Shown here piece after piece: positions 9,686-21,046 of a DNA stretch of 64,000 bases. The translations under genes were made by a program, and so were the position numbers. Each line of letters starts with the position of its first letter. Positions within the stretch are counted from its first letter, which is position 1. The notes below the pieces were generated by a model. The model did not search any database and was not told the DNA's origin. It was given only the letters and a program-made list of their open reading frames with translations. This DNA is from Myxococcaceae bacterium (GTDB lineage Bacteria; Myxococcota; Myxococcia; Myxococcales; Myxococcaceae): contig JADGRA010000067.1 of assembly GCA_017881265.1 (NCBI GenBank), positions 1 to 64,000 on the forward strand, given 5' to 3'.

Positions 9686-10288
9686 TCAGGCGACGATGTT
9701 GGTTCCCCCGTCGACGTACACCGTGCCGCCGGTGATGCGACGGGCGAACGGCGTGGCGAGGTACGCGCAGGAGAAGCCGACGTCCATGACGTCCACCAAC
9801 TCGCCCAGAGGCGCCTTCTGCGCCGCTTCGTTCAGCAGCAATTCAAAGTCCTTGAGGCCAGAGGCGGCACGCGTCTTCAGAGGACCTGCGGAAATCGCAT
9901 GGACCTGGATGCCGGAGGGTCCAAGCTCAAAGGCCAGGTTGCGACAGGCGGCTTCCAGCGCGGCCTTCACCGGGCCCATCACGTTGTAGTTCGGGACCAC
10001 CCGGCTCGCCCCGTAGTAACTCATCGCGAAGAGGGTCCCCCCCTTCTTCATCAACGGAGCGGCCAGCTTCGCCATCCGCACGAAGGAGTGACAGGAGACG
10101 TCCATGGCCTTGGCGAAGCCTTCTCGCCGAGCAGTCCAGAAGCCCTCCCTGCAGGTCCGCTTTCGGCGCGAACGCGATGGAGTGGACGAGGATGTCGAGC
10201 TCGGTACGGGTCCCCTTAGCGGCGACGGACGCGAAGGACGCAGCGCGCAATTTCTGCTTCGACGGGGCCTTCCTGCGGAAGCGGATGC
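9686..10288 (-). pseudogene. FabI-type enoyl-ACP reductase remnant (5'-truncated and frameshifted)
   Basis: LDILVHSIAFAPKADLQGGLLDCS in one frame, then EGFAKAMDVSCHSFVRMAKLAAPL...GGTVYVDGGTNIVA in another; no N-terminal nucleotide-binding part. Confidence 0.85.
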
Positions 10289-11380
10289 TCAGTCTGTCTG
10301 GGCGGGCCCGACTAGCGGGGCGTCCGGCTTCACCACTTCATCCAGCAGCACGGTGGCATAGCTGCCGCGGGGAAGCCGGAAGGAGAGCCACACGTCCTGG
10401 CCCTCCTGCCCCATTTCCACCGCGCCCACCGGGACGGCGTAGGGGCGCCGCGCGCCCTCGGTTTCGCCCTTGCCGCTGCGCAGCGCCCCCTCCGGCAGCC
10501 CCTCGGCTTCAAGCAGCTGCGCCTCGGCCTCCCCCACGGCCCCGGTGGGCAAAGGCTTCACCTTCCAGCCAAACATGGGCCCGGTGGGGGACACCTCCAG
10601 CGTGTCCACCCGCGGCTGGTCCATGGCCACGTCCTGGCAGAGGAAGAGGCCACCCGAATCCGCCTTCCGCAGGACGTCCCCCAACAGCGCCCGGCCGTAC
10701 TGGCCGGACACAAGGCGCGCCGCCAGCGCCCGGTTGAAGAGGAGGGCCTGGTAGGCCGACAGGTACAGGCGCCGCTGCAGCCGGTCCACCCGGCCCGGCA
10801 GCCGCTGGCCGAGGAGGAGGGCGCGGCCGCGCGCTGCATTGTCCCCGCCGCGGCCGAAGCGCTGCGGGCCGAAGTAGTTGGGCAGTCCAAAGCGGCCCAG
10901 CCGTTCCAACACGGCCGGGGCGGCCTCCGGGGTGGCCACCTCCCGCAGCCGCACGGAAAACGCGTTGCCCCACAGCTGCCCGGCCCGCAGCTTGCGCTCC
11001 GTCCTTTCCGTCCGCAGCACCTGGACGCCTTCCAGGCCCAAGTCCCCGGGAAGCCCCGCGGCGCGCCAGGGGACGGTGAAGGCCTGCCGCGTCACCGCCT
11101 GCCTGTCCTTCAGCCCGGCGTAGCCCACCTCGCGCATGTCCACCCCAGCGGCCCGGGCCAGCGCGCGTGCCACCTCGGCCGTCTCCCGGCCGCGCTTCTC
11201 CACCCACAGCCACAGGTGCTCGCCCGTCCCGGTGGGCGCAAAGGCCGGGACCTCCTCCACGCGGAAGTCCTCGGGCATGTCCTTCAGCCGGCCGCCGGTG
11301 CCGGGCAGCCCTCCCGTCAGGCGCGGCCAGGGGGCGTCCTTGGGCCTCGGGCCAACGGCCTCTGGCCCGGGCGACGTCAC
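10289..11380 (-). CDS. truD: tRNA pseudouridine(13) synthase TruD
   Basis: EDFRVEEVPAFAPTGTGEHLWLWVEKRG, GYAGLKDRQAVTRQ, FGPQRFGRGGDN. Confidence 0.95.
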   Translation of the reverse strand: MTSPGPEAVGPRPKDAPWPRLTGGLPGTGGRLKDMPEDFRVEEVPAFAPTGTGEHLWLWVEKRGRETAEVARALARAAGVDMREVGYAGLKDRQAVTRQAFTVPWRAAGLPGDLGLEGVQVLRTERTERKLRAGQLWGNAFSVRLREVATPEAAPAVLERLGRFGLPNYFGPQRFGRGGDNAARGRALLLGQRLPGRVDRLQRRLYLSAYQALLFNRALAARLVSGQYGRALLGDVLRKADSGGLFLCQDVAMDQPRVDTLEVSPTGPMFGWKVKPLPTGAVGEAEAQLLEAEGLPEGALRSGKGETEGARRPYAVPVGAVEMGQEGQDVWLSFRLPRGSYATVLLDEVVKPDAPLVGPAQTD

Positions 11381-12648
11381 TCCTGAAGGCCCGAGAGAAG
11401 TTCCTTCACCCGGCGGGCCAATTCCTCGTCGGCGCGGGATTCCAGAAGCTCTCCGGCTTGAAAGAGGAGGAAGAACATGACGTCGCTGAGGGCCGCCCGC
11501 AGGCTGGCCACCGGCTCGCTGCCCAGGGTGGCGCGCGCCCGGGCGAAGGCCTCCAGCAGCTGGCGCTCGGGCAGCCGGCCGTCCGGGCCAAACTGCAGCC
11601 CGGCCAGCACGCCGAAGGCGGTGAGGGACTGGCCGGCCAGCGCCACGTTGGCGGCCTGCAGGAAGTCCGCGCCCCGGCCTTCGTGGGCCACCTCGGCCAG
11701 CACCTCGGCGTAAATGGCGTTGAAGGTGCGCACCACCGCCACCGCCGGGTCCGCCGCGGCGGCGGCCACCGGTGGCGCCTCGACCGCACTCACCTCGGAC
11801 ACGGAGGCGTAGCCGCCCTCCAGCAGGCGAAACAGCACCTTGGTGGTCTCGAATTCACTCAGGTGGGCCGCCGCGGCCAGTTCCAGCACCGTGCGGCGGC
11901 CAGTGGCCAGCCCCAGCAGCAAGTCCTCGTCCGGGTGCAGCTTGCCGTCGCTGGGGCGCTTCTTGGCAACGTACACGCGCCCGTGGGGAATGCGGCCGCG
12001 GAAGTGCGCCAATTCATCGATTTTGCGGATGGCGTCCATCAGCAGACTCTGGGTGGACAGCTGCACGTTGGACTGCAGCCGCTCGTCCACGTCCTGGTCC
12101 ACCAAAAGGAAGACGCCCTCCCGCGCCAGCACCATGGCGTGAAAAATGTCGCTCACCTGCTGACTCACCGCGGCCCACAGCTGGTGGGCCTGCAGCACGC
12201 CCCGGTCCACCAGCGCCCGCCCCACCTTGGACGGGGGCACCTCCCGCAGCGCCTCGTCCACGTGGCTGCGGGTGGCCAGGCCGAGGCGCACCAGCACCTC
12301 ACTGAGGCGGTCCGCCGGGTCCTCGCTGGCGGCGCCGCGCACCTCGCCGTCCTTCAGGGCCACACTGCGCTCGCCCCCAGCGGTGTGTACCCGCAGCACG
12401 CCACTCCAGCGGGACTGGCTGAGGAAGGCGATGAGGTCACTCAGCGGAAAGCCGGACGCATCCCCCAGCAGCACCACCCGGGGGGTGGCGGCGCGCCCGC
12501 CGTGCAGCGGCGTACGCAGCGCGCACAGGAGGTCCGCCGCGGTGGGCAACAGCAGGTAGTGCCCGCTGCGCTGGGCAAGCTCAGCTGCCGTCTCGGACGC
12601 GTCGGGCTTGAGGCCCCCCTTGGCGTCGATGCTGAAGCGAGACGTCAC
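11377..12648 (-). CDS. DUF4388 (PATAN-like) domain protein
   Basis: GFPLSDLIAFLSQSRWSGVLRVHTAGGERSVALKDGEVRGAASED. Confidence 0.8.
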   Translation of the reverse strand: MTSRFSIDAKGGLKPDASETAAELAQRSGHYLLLPTAADLLCALRTPLHGGRAATPRVVLLGDASGFPLSDLIAFLSQSRWSGVLRVHTAGGERSVALKDGEVRGAASEDPADRLSEVLVRLGLATRSHVDEALREVPPSKVGRALVDRGVLQAHQLWAAVSQQVSDIFHAMVLAREGVFLLVDQDVDERLQSNVQLSTQSLLMDAIRKIDELAHFRGRIPHGRVYVAKKRPSDGKLHPDEDLLLGLATGRRTVLELAAAAHLSEFETTKVLFRLLEGGYASVSEVSAVEAPPVAAAAADPAVAVVRTFNAIYAEVLAEVAHEGRGADFLQAANVALAGQSLTAFGVLAGLQFGPDGRLPERQLLEAFARARATLGSEPVASLRAALSDVMFFLLFQAGELLESRADEELARRVKELLSGLQE

Positions 12649-13517
12649 TTCGCCCCGTCCACCGCCCAGCTTCCCCGGTGGGACTGGTAATCCAGCTCAT
12701 CCTCCAGGGTGAGCTGGAGCAGGGCCGCCTGCGGGAGGAAGTCCACCTTGCGGCCATTCATGTACAGGGTGGGCGTCCCCTGGACGCCGGCGGCGACGCC
12801 CGAGTCGCGGAAGCGCTCCAGCTCCGCGCGGTACTCCTCCTTGGCCAGGGCCTTGGCCCAGGCGTCCGCGGACAGTCCCGCCTTCACCACCACCTCGCGG
12901 ATGACGTCCGGGGACAGGCGCGTCTGGTTCTCGAAGAGGCCGTCGTGCACCGCCCAGAATTTCCCGTGGTCGCGCGCGAACAGGGCTACCTGCCCGGCCG
13001 GCATGGAGTTGGGGTGCTGGGCCAGCGGGAAGGGCAGGTAGCACAGCCGCACCTGGCCGCTGCGTTCCTGGGCGAACTTCTCGAGGATGGGCCTGGTGGC
13101 GCCGCAGATGGGGCACTCGAAGTCGGCATACTCCACCAGCGTCACCGGGGCGCGGGCGTCCCCCTGGCACATCTTGGCGTCCACCGGCAGCTTGGCCCGC
13201 GGCTGCTGGAAGGAGAGATTGTAGCGGGCCAGGGCGACGCCCAGCTCGGCCGCGGTGGCCCCCCGCTCGGCGAGGATGGCGGCCAGCTGCACTTCCCGGC
13301 GGCTGTGGCGGCAGCCGGCGTGGCCCTGCACGCACGCGGCCAGGGTGTGCGGCGCCCCGCAGCCGCAGAACTCCTCCCCCATGGCCTGCATCACCTCGCG
13401 GCGGGCCGTCTCGCTCAGGGACGACAGGTCGAGCGGCCCCGGGTCCGTCGGCGCCGCTGCCCCCGGGGCACCCCAAGCACACACCACCAGCAGAAGAAGC
13501 GTCGAGAGGGGCCGCAT
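12645..13517 (-). CDS. Secreted DsbA-like thioredoxin-fold protein
   Basis: Signal peptide MRPLSTLLLLVVCAWG; VEYADFECPICGATRP CxxC site; GVQGTPTLYMNG cis-Pro region. Confidence 0.9.
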   Translation of the reverse strand: MRPLSTLLLLVVCAWGAPGAAAPTDPGPLDLSSLSETARREVMQAMGEEFCGCGAPHTLAACVQGHAGCRHSRREVQLAAILAERGATAAELGVALARYNLSFQQPRAKLPVDAKMCQGDARAPVTLVEYADFECPICGATRPILEKFAQERSGQVRLCYLPFPLAQHPNSMPAGQVALFARDHGKFWAVHDGLFENQTRLSPDVIREVVVKAGLSADAWAKALAKEEYRAELERFRDSGVAAGVQGTPTLYMNGRKVDFLPQAALLQLTLEDELDYQSHRGSWAVDGAK

Positions 13518-13654
13518 GCGTGGCAGCCCTTCTCGCCAGCGCACGTGGGCCTTGTCAAGCGGCCCTGCTCTGTGGAACGCGTAGCGCCGGACGCGCCCCA
13601 GGGGGGCGTCCGGCCGTCCGCCACGCCGGGACAACGCCCGGCGTACTGTTTCCC

Positions 13655-14647
13655 ATGCGCAAGACCGTCCTCCTCCTGCACACCGGCGGCACCCTCGGCA
13701 TGGTGGGCGGCCGCCCGCACACGCTGAAGCCCGCCCCCTTCGCCGAGGCGCTACGCGCCCGGGTGCCGGAGTTGACGGAGCTGGCCAACGTGCAGCTGGA
13801 ACTCTTCAGCAACCTGGACTCGAGCGAGGTGCAGCCCGAGGCCTGGCTGGCCCTGGCCCGGCGGCTCCACCAGCGGCTGCCGGAGGTGGACGCGGCCGTC
13901 GTCACCCACGGCACGGACACCCTGGCCTACACCGCCAGCGCCCTCTCCTTCCTGCTGCCCGGCCTGCGCCGGCCCGTCGTCCTCACCGGTTCTCAGCGCC
14001 CGCTGCAGGAAGTGCGCAGCGACGCCCGCCTCAACCTCATCGACGCCGTCACCGCGGCCCTGCGCGGGCCGCCCGAGGTGACGGTGTGCTTCGACAGCCA
14101 CCTGTACCGCGGCAACCGCACGGTGAAGGTGAAGGTGGCCGAGTATGACGCCTTCGCCAGCCCCAACTTCCCCCCCTTGGGCACCCTGGGTGTCCATGCC
14201 CACTTCCTCCCCGGGCTGCGTCCGCGGGGACGCCCCGGGCTGCTGCCGGGACTGGAGACGCGCGTCTTCCTCCTCAAAGTCTTCCCCGGGCTGGACCCAG
14301 CCCTGCCGCTGCTGCTTCTGCCGAAGCTGCGCGGCCTGGTGGTGGAGGCCTATGGCGCGGGCAACGTCCCGGTGGAGGAGCGCTCCGGCCGCTCGCTGTT
14401 GCCCCTTTTCCGCGCGGCGCGGGCACGGCGCATTCCGGTGCTGGTGGTGTCCCAGGCGCCGCGCAACGCCGTGGAACTGGGCCTGTACCAGGGCGGGGCA
14501 GCCATCGCCGAGGAGGGGGCCATCGACGGCGGGGACCTCACCGCGCCCGCCGCCGTCACCAAACTTATGTGCGGGCTGGCCCTGCACCCGGACGGCCCCG
14601 CGCTGCGCCGCTACCTGGAGACGTCGGTGGCCGGCGAGCGCAGCTGA
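13655..14647 (+). CDS. L-asparaginase
   Basis: MRKTVLLLHTGGTLGM and VVTHGTDTLAYTASALSFLL signatures. Confidence 0.92.
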   Translation: MRKTVLLLHTGGTLGMVGGRPHTLKPAPFAEALRARVPELTELANVQLELFSNLDSSEVQPEAWLALARRLHQRLPEVDAAVVTHGTDTLAYTASALSFLLPGLRRPVVLTGSQRPLQEVRSDARLNLIDAVTAALRGPPEVTVCFDSHLYRGNRTVKVKVAEYDAFASPNFPPLGTLGVHAHFLPGLRPRGRPGLLPGLETRVFLLKVFPGLDPALPLLLLPKLRGLVVEAYGAGNVPVEERSGRSLLPLFRAARARRIPVLVVSQAPRNAVELGLYQGGAAIAEEGAIDGGDLTAPAAVTKLMCGLALHPDGPALRRYLETSVAGERS

Positions 14648-14704
14648 CGGGGCGTCCTTTTTGCCGGGCCAAGCCCTTGCGTTCCATGGGCATTTGCAGG
14701 CAAG

Positions 14705-14852
14705 AGTGCGTCCCCCAGCTTTTCGGGGGTGGGCAGCGGTTTTTGTGTGCACACCCCCAGAAGGCCTGGGAGACGGTTCCCCCCTGGCACCCTCCACAAG
14801 GAAGGCGCCAGCTGAAGGGGGGTCCCCCTTTGGGAGGAGGTGAGAGGCACCC
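14705..14852 (+). promoter_or_regulatory. Candidate structured 5' leader of rpsU
   Basis: Competing G/C hairpins: CCCCC 14712-14716 with GGGGG 14725-14729, versus GGGGGTG 14725-14731 with CACCCCC 14752-14758; AAGGGGG/CCCCCTT dyad near the RBS. Confidence 0.35.
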
Positions 14853-15047
14853 GTGGCAGGAATCCGAGTGAAGGAAGGCGAATCCATTGAAAGCGCCCTC
14901 AAGCGCTTCAAGAAGGCCACCGAGAAGGCCGGCATCCTCTCCGAAATTCGCAAACGCGAGCACTACGAGAAGCCTTCGGTGAAGCGGAAGAAGAAGGCCC
15001 TGGCGGCGAAGAAGCGCGCCGTCAAGAAGCAGCGCAAGGCGTACTAG
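14853..15047 (+). CDS. rpsU: 30S ribosomal protein S21
   Basis: [46 protein letters not shown]. Confidence 0.97.
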   Translation: MAGIRVKEGESIESALKRFKKATEKAGILSEIRKREHYEKPSVKRKKKALAAKKRAVKKQRKAY

Positions 15048-15196
15048 AAGGGGCCCCGGACGTCGGACGCACCCAGAAGACGGGGGCGGGGGGGAGCCGA
15101 GGCTGGAGGGGAGCACCCCCACCCCAGTTTGCGTCTCCCTCCCGTCCCGACCCCGGGCCGGGTGCGCAAGCGGCCGTCAGGAAGCGAGGGAATGCC

Positions 15197-15655
15197 ATGA
15201 GTAGCCTCAAGGAGCGCATCGACGAGGAGTTGAAGAACGCGATGCGCAGCAAGGAAGAATTGACCACCAGCGTGCTGCGCATGCTGAAGAGCGCGGTGAA
15301 GTACAAGGAAGTGGAACCCGGCGCCAAGGCCCTGGACGACGCGGGCGTGCTGGGCGTCATCTCCACCCTCATCAAGCAGCGCCGCGACTCGGTGGAGCAG
15401 TTCCGGAACGGCAGCCGCCCGGACCTCGCCGACAAGGAGGAGCGGGAAATCACCATCCTGCAGCGCTACCTGCCCGCGCAGCTGTCGCACTCGGAATTGA
15501 TGGACTTGGTGAAGGCCGCCCTCACCGAGGCCTCTGCCAAGGGCCCCGGGGACATGGGCGCCGTCATGAAGTTGCTGCGGCCCAAGGTGCAGGGACGCGC
15601 CGACGGCAAGGCCGTCTCGGACGCGGTGAAGGCGGCGCTGGCCACGCTGGGCTGA
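15197..15655 (+). CDS. GatB/YqeY domain-containing protein
   Basis: MSSLKERIDEELKNAMRSKEELTTSVLRMLKSAVKYKEVE; YLPAQLSHSELMDLV. Confidence 0.92.
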   Translation: MSSLKERIDEELKNAMRSKEELTTSVLRMLKSAVKYKEVEPGAKALDDAGVLGVISTLIKQRRDSVEQFRNGSRPDLADKEEREITILQRYLPAQLSHSELMDLVKAALTEASAKGPGDMGAVMKLLRPKVQGRADGKAVSDAVKAALATLG

Positions 15656-15747
15656 AGCCACCGGCCGCGGCCCACGGCCGGTCAGCCGGTTGCAGTAGCT
15701 TTGCCGTCCCGAGAAGTCAGCCGAAGCGGCTGCGTTGGTGAGACGCG

Positions 15748-17532
15748 TTGATTCCAGAGCAAAAAATTGAAGAGGTGCTCGAGCGCGTGGACCTGGTCGC
15801 GCTGGTGGGCCGGCATGTCGAGCTGAAGAAGTCCGGCCGCAGCTTCAAGGGCCGCTGCCCCTTCCACCAGGAGAAGAGCGCCTCCTTCTACGTGACGCCG
15901 GAGCTCAAGCGATTCAAGTGCTTCGGCTGCCAGGCCGGCGGGGACGCCATTGCCTTCCTGCAGCGCTTCTTGGGCAAGTCCTTCGTCGACGCCGTGCGCG
16001 AGCTGGCCCGCGAAGTGGGGGTGGAATTGCAGGGCCCGGAGGACCCGAGCGCCCGGGAACGGCAGCAGCTGCGCGAGGTGACGGCCCTGGCGCAGGCCCA
16101 CTTCCAGCACCTCCTCTGGGACGCGGCCGAGGGCCGCCCCGCCCGCGACGCGCTCGCCGCCCGGGCCATCACCGAGGAGACGGCGCGCGCCTTCGGCCTC
16201 GGCTGGGCGCCGGAGGGCTGGACGCGCCTGTCCGACGAATTGGTGCGCCAGGGCATGCTGGAGCCAGGGCTACAGGCCGGCCTGGTGCAGCGGCGCACCA
16301 AAGGGGAAGGCACCTACGACGTCTTCCGCGGCCGGCTGATGGTGCCCATCCGCGCCCCCGACGGCCGTCCGGTGGCCTTCGGCGGGCGCCTGCTCTTGGG
16401 CGACCAGGGGCCGAAGTACCTCAACTCGCGCGAGTCCCGCCTCTACAACAAGAGTGACACCCTGTACGCCCTGGACATGGCCCAGCATGAGGTGCGGCGG
16501 CAGCACACCGCCCTCCTGGTGGAGGGCTACTTCGACGCCATGGCGCTGCACCAGGCAGGCCTGAAGACGGCCGTGGCCCTGTGTTCCACCGCCCTCACCC
16601 CCGGGCACTTGGAGGTGCTGCGGCGCGCCGAGGCGCGGGAGCTTGTGCTGCTGCTGGACGGGGACGCGGCCGGCCGGACGGCCGTGGAACGCCTGGCCGG
16701 GCCCCTCCTCGCCGCCGCCACCAGCACCCGGGTGGCCCTGCTTCCGGAGGGGGAGGACCCCGACACCTTCGCCCGCCGGGCGGGGGCCGAGGGGCTGCGC
16801 ACACTTTTCGCCCAGGCCCGTCCGTTGAGCGAGCACCTGCTGGCTAGCCTTCTGCCGGACGGCCCGGCTTCAGGCTTCGAGCAGAAGATGGAGGCCCTGG
16901 AACGCCTCCGCCCGGTGCTGTCCCACCTGCCGGCCGGCCTCATCCGCACCGCCTTCTTCGCCGCCCTGGCCCGCGGCTTCGGCCTGCCCGCCTTTGAGTT
17001 GGAGGCGGCGCTGCGTGGCCGGGCGGAACCGGCCCGCGCCACCACCGCCCGCCCCCCAGCAGCCCCCCTCCCCGCTCGCCCGGTGGACGCCCTGGAAGCC
17101 GCCCTGGTGGCCGCCGTCCTGCGCGAGCCGGCGCTCCTGGCCCAAGGGGAAAGCCACGTCACCGACGAGGTGCTGTCCCACCCCGGCCTGCGCACCATCA
17201 TCGCCCGGCTGCAGGGGGGCGCCCTCCCCGCCGACGCCCTGGACGAGTTGCCCCCCCGCCTGCTGGACACCGTGGCCGCCCAGGGCCGCACCCTCCCGGC
17301 GGACGGGGCCGCCCTGACCGAGGCTTTCGGACGCCTCTGCCGGCGGCTGAAATTGCGTCGCATTGACGAAGCGCTCACCCACATCGCCCGGGTGACGGGC
17401 CAGCACGCCTCGGCGCACGAATTAGACGAGGAGACGCGGCGGCTGCAGGCCGAGCGCGTGGAACTCCTCGGGCTGCGCCGGCGTGTCCTCGGCGAGGGGC
17501 AGGTGCAGCCGCCCGGCCTCCAGTCGGTTTGA
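15748..17532 (+). CDS. dnaG: DNA primase
   Basis: CHC2 zinc motif CPFHQEKSASFYVTPELKRFKCFGCQAGGD; Toprim VLLLDGDAAGRTA. Confidence 0.96.
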   Translation: MIPEQKIEEVLERVDLVALVGRHVELKKSGRSFKGRCPFHQEKSASFYVTPELKRFKCFGCQAGGDAIAFLQRFLGKSFVDAVRELAREVGVELQGPEDPSARERQQLREVTALAQAHFQHLLWDAAEGRPARDALAARAITEETARAFGLGWAPEGWTRLSDELVRQGMLEPGLQAGLVQRRTKGEGTYDVFRGRLMVPIRAPDGRPVAFGGRLLLGDQGPKYLNSRESRLYNKSDTLYALDMAQHEVRRQHTALLVEGYFDAMALHQAGLKTAVALCSTALTPGHLEVLRRAEARELVLLLDGDAAGRTAVERLAGPLLAAATSTRVALLPEGEDPDTFARRAGAEGLRTLFAQARPLSEHLLASLLPDGPASGFEQKMEALERLRPVLSHLPAGLIRTAFFAALARGFGLPAFELEAALRGRAEPARATTARPPAAPLPARPVDALEAALVAAVLREPALLAQGESHVTDEVLSHPGLRTIIARLQGGALPADALDELPPRLLDTVAAQGRTLPADGAALTEAFGRLCRRLKLRRIDEALTHIARVTGQHASAHELDEETRRLQAERVELLGLRRRVLGEGQVQPPGLQSV

Positions 17533-17617
17533 AATCCACAGGCCTAGGCGCTAGATCCGCCCGTTCACCCGTTTTTCACCAAAAAAAGTCTCCCTCCCCA
17601 CCACAGGCCCCCTCCGT

Positions 17618-19717
<2,100 letters not shown>

Positions 19718-19752
19718 CGCCAGGGCCGCCCCGCAGCCCCCTGGAAGCGACG

Positions 19753-20079
19753 GTGGCCCGCGTGGTGCGGGCTATTCCCAAGGGCCGCGTCCTCTCCTAC
19801 TCCCGCGTGGCCGTGCTGGCCGGCATCGCCGGCCGGGCGCGGCTGGTGGGCAAGGTGCTGGGACGCACCGGCACCGGCCTCCCCTGGTGGCGCGTGGTAC
19901 GCGCCGACCGCACCCTGGCCAGTCCGGTGGCCCAGCTGCAGGCCCGGCGCCTCCTCCGGGAGGGCGTCCTGTTGAAGGGCGGCCGCGTCATGGCGGCCTA
20001 CGTGCTGCCCGTGGGGGACAGCCGGCTGCTTCGCGCCCTGGGACGCAGCCGCCCCCGTCCGTCCCGCCGCGCACGCTGA
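19753..20079 (+). CDS. Alkyltransferase-like (ATL) protein of the MGMT family
   Basis: [17 protein letters not shown] fold; Trp in the catalytic Cys position (PWWRV versus PCHRV). Confidence 0.85.
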   Translation: MARVVRAIPKGRVLSYSRVAVLAGIAGRARLVGKVLGRTGTGLPWWRVVRADRTLASPVAQLQARRLLREGVLLKGGRVMAAYVLPVGDSRLLRALGRSRPRPSRRAR

Positions 20080-20149
20080 CTCGCACGCCGCCAGCCCGTG
20101 TCGCTATGCTTGGCGGGCGGCAACTCTTCTTTTTGCCGAGGGCGAGGGC

Positions 20150-21046
20150 ATGGCGAAAGGCTTCCGGGACTTCATCGCGCCGTACCGGGTGGACAGCGGG
20201 AAGGGCTTCCGGCTGAAGGACTGGGACCCGGGCGACACCGGGGGCCTGCAGGAAGAGGCGGCCAAGCAGATGCTCGCCGAGGAGGTGGCGCTGCTGAGTG
20301 AGTTGCAGGAGAAGCTGTACGCCCAAGACAGCTGGGCGCTGCTCGCCATCCTCCAGGGCATGGACGCCGCCGGGAAGGACGGCACTGTCAAGCACGTCAT
20401 GTCGGGCGTCAACCCGGCTGGCTGCGAGGTGACGTCCTTCCGAACGCCGTCCGAGGAGGAGCTGGACCACGACTACCTGTGGCGCGCCGTGCGCGCCTTC
20501 CCGGAACGCGGGCGGATTGGGATTTTCAACCGCTCCTACTACGAGGAGGTGCTGGTGGTGCGGGTGCACCCGGCCTTGTTGTGGAAGCAGAAAATCCCCC
20601 ACCCCCTGGTGGGCAAGGACCTCTGGACGCAGCGCTACGAGGACATGGTGGCGCTCGAGCGCTACCTGTGCCGCAACGGCATCGCGCTGCGGAAGTTCTT
20701 CCTCCACCTCTCGCACGGCGAGCAGCGCCGGCGGCTGCTGCAGCGGCTGGAGGACCCGAAGCGCACCTGGAAATTCTCCGCCGCCGACGCCGAGGAACGG
20801 CGCTACTGGGACGCCTACCTGGAGGCGTACGAGGAGGCCATCCGCGACACCGCCACCGAGGAGGCGCCCTGGTACGTGGTGCCGGCGGACAACAAGTGGT
20901 TCACGCGCCTGGTGGTGGCCGGCACGCTGGTGCAGGCCCTGGAGGAGATGAAGCTCGCCTTCCCCACCGTCGACGCGAAGAAGCGCCGGAACCTCGACAC
21001 CTTCCGCGTTGCCCTGCAGAAAAAGGGCAAGTCGAAGAAGGCCTAG
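20150..21046 (+). CDS. Polyphosphate kinase 2 family protein
   Basis: LQGMDAAGKDGTVKHVMSGVNP Walker A; FNRSYYEEVLVVRVHP. Confidence 0.95.
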   Translation: MAKGFRDFIAPYRVDSGKGFRLKDWDPGDTGGLQEEAAKQMLAEEVALLSELQEKLYAQDSWALLAILQGMDAAGKDGTVKHVMSGVNPAGCEVTSFRTPSEEELDHDYLWRAVRAFPERGRIGIFNRSYYEEVLVVRVHPALLWKQKIPHPLVGKDLWTQRYEDMVALERYLCRNGIALRKFFLHLSHGEQRRRLLQRLEDPKRTWKFSAADAEERRYWDAYLEAYEEAIRDTATEEAPWYVVPADNKWFTRLVVAGTLVQALEEMKLAFPTVDAKKRRNLDTFRVALQKKGKSKKA

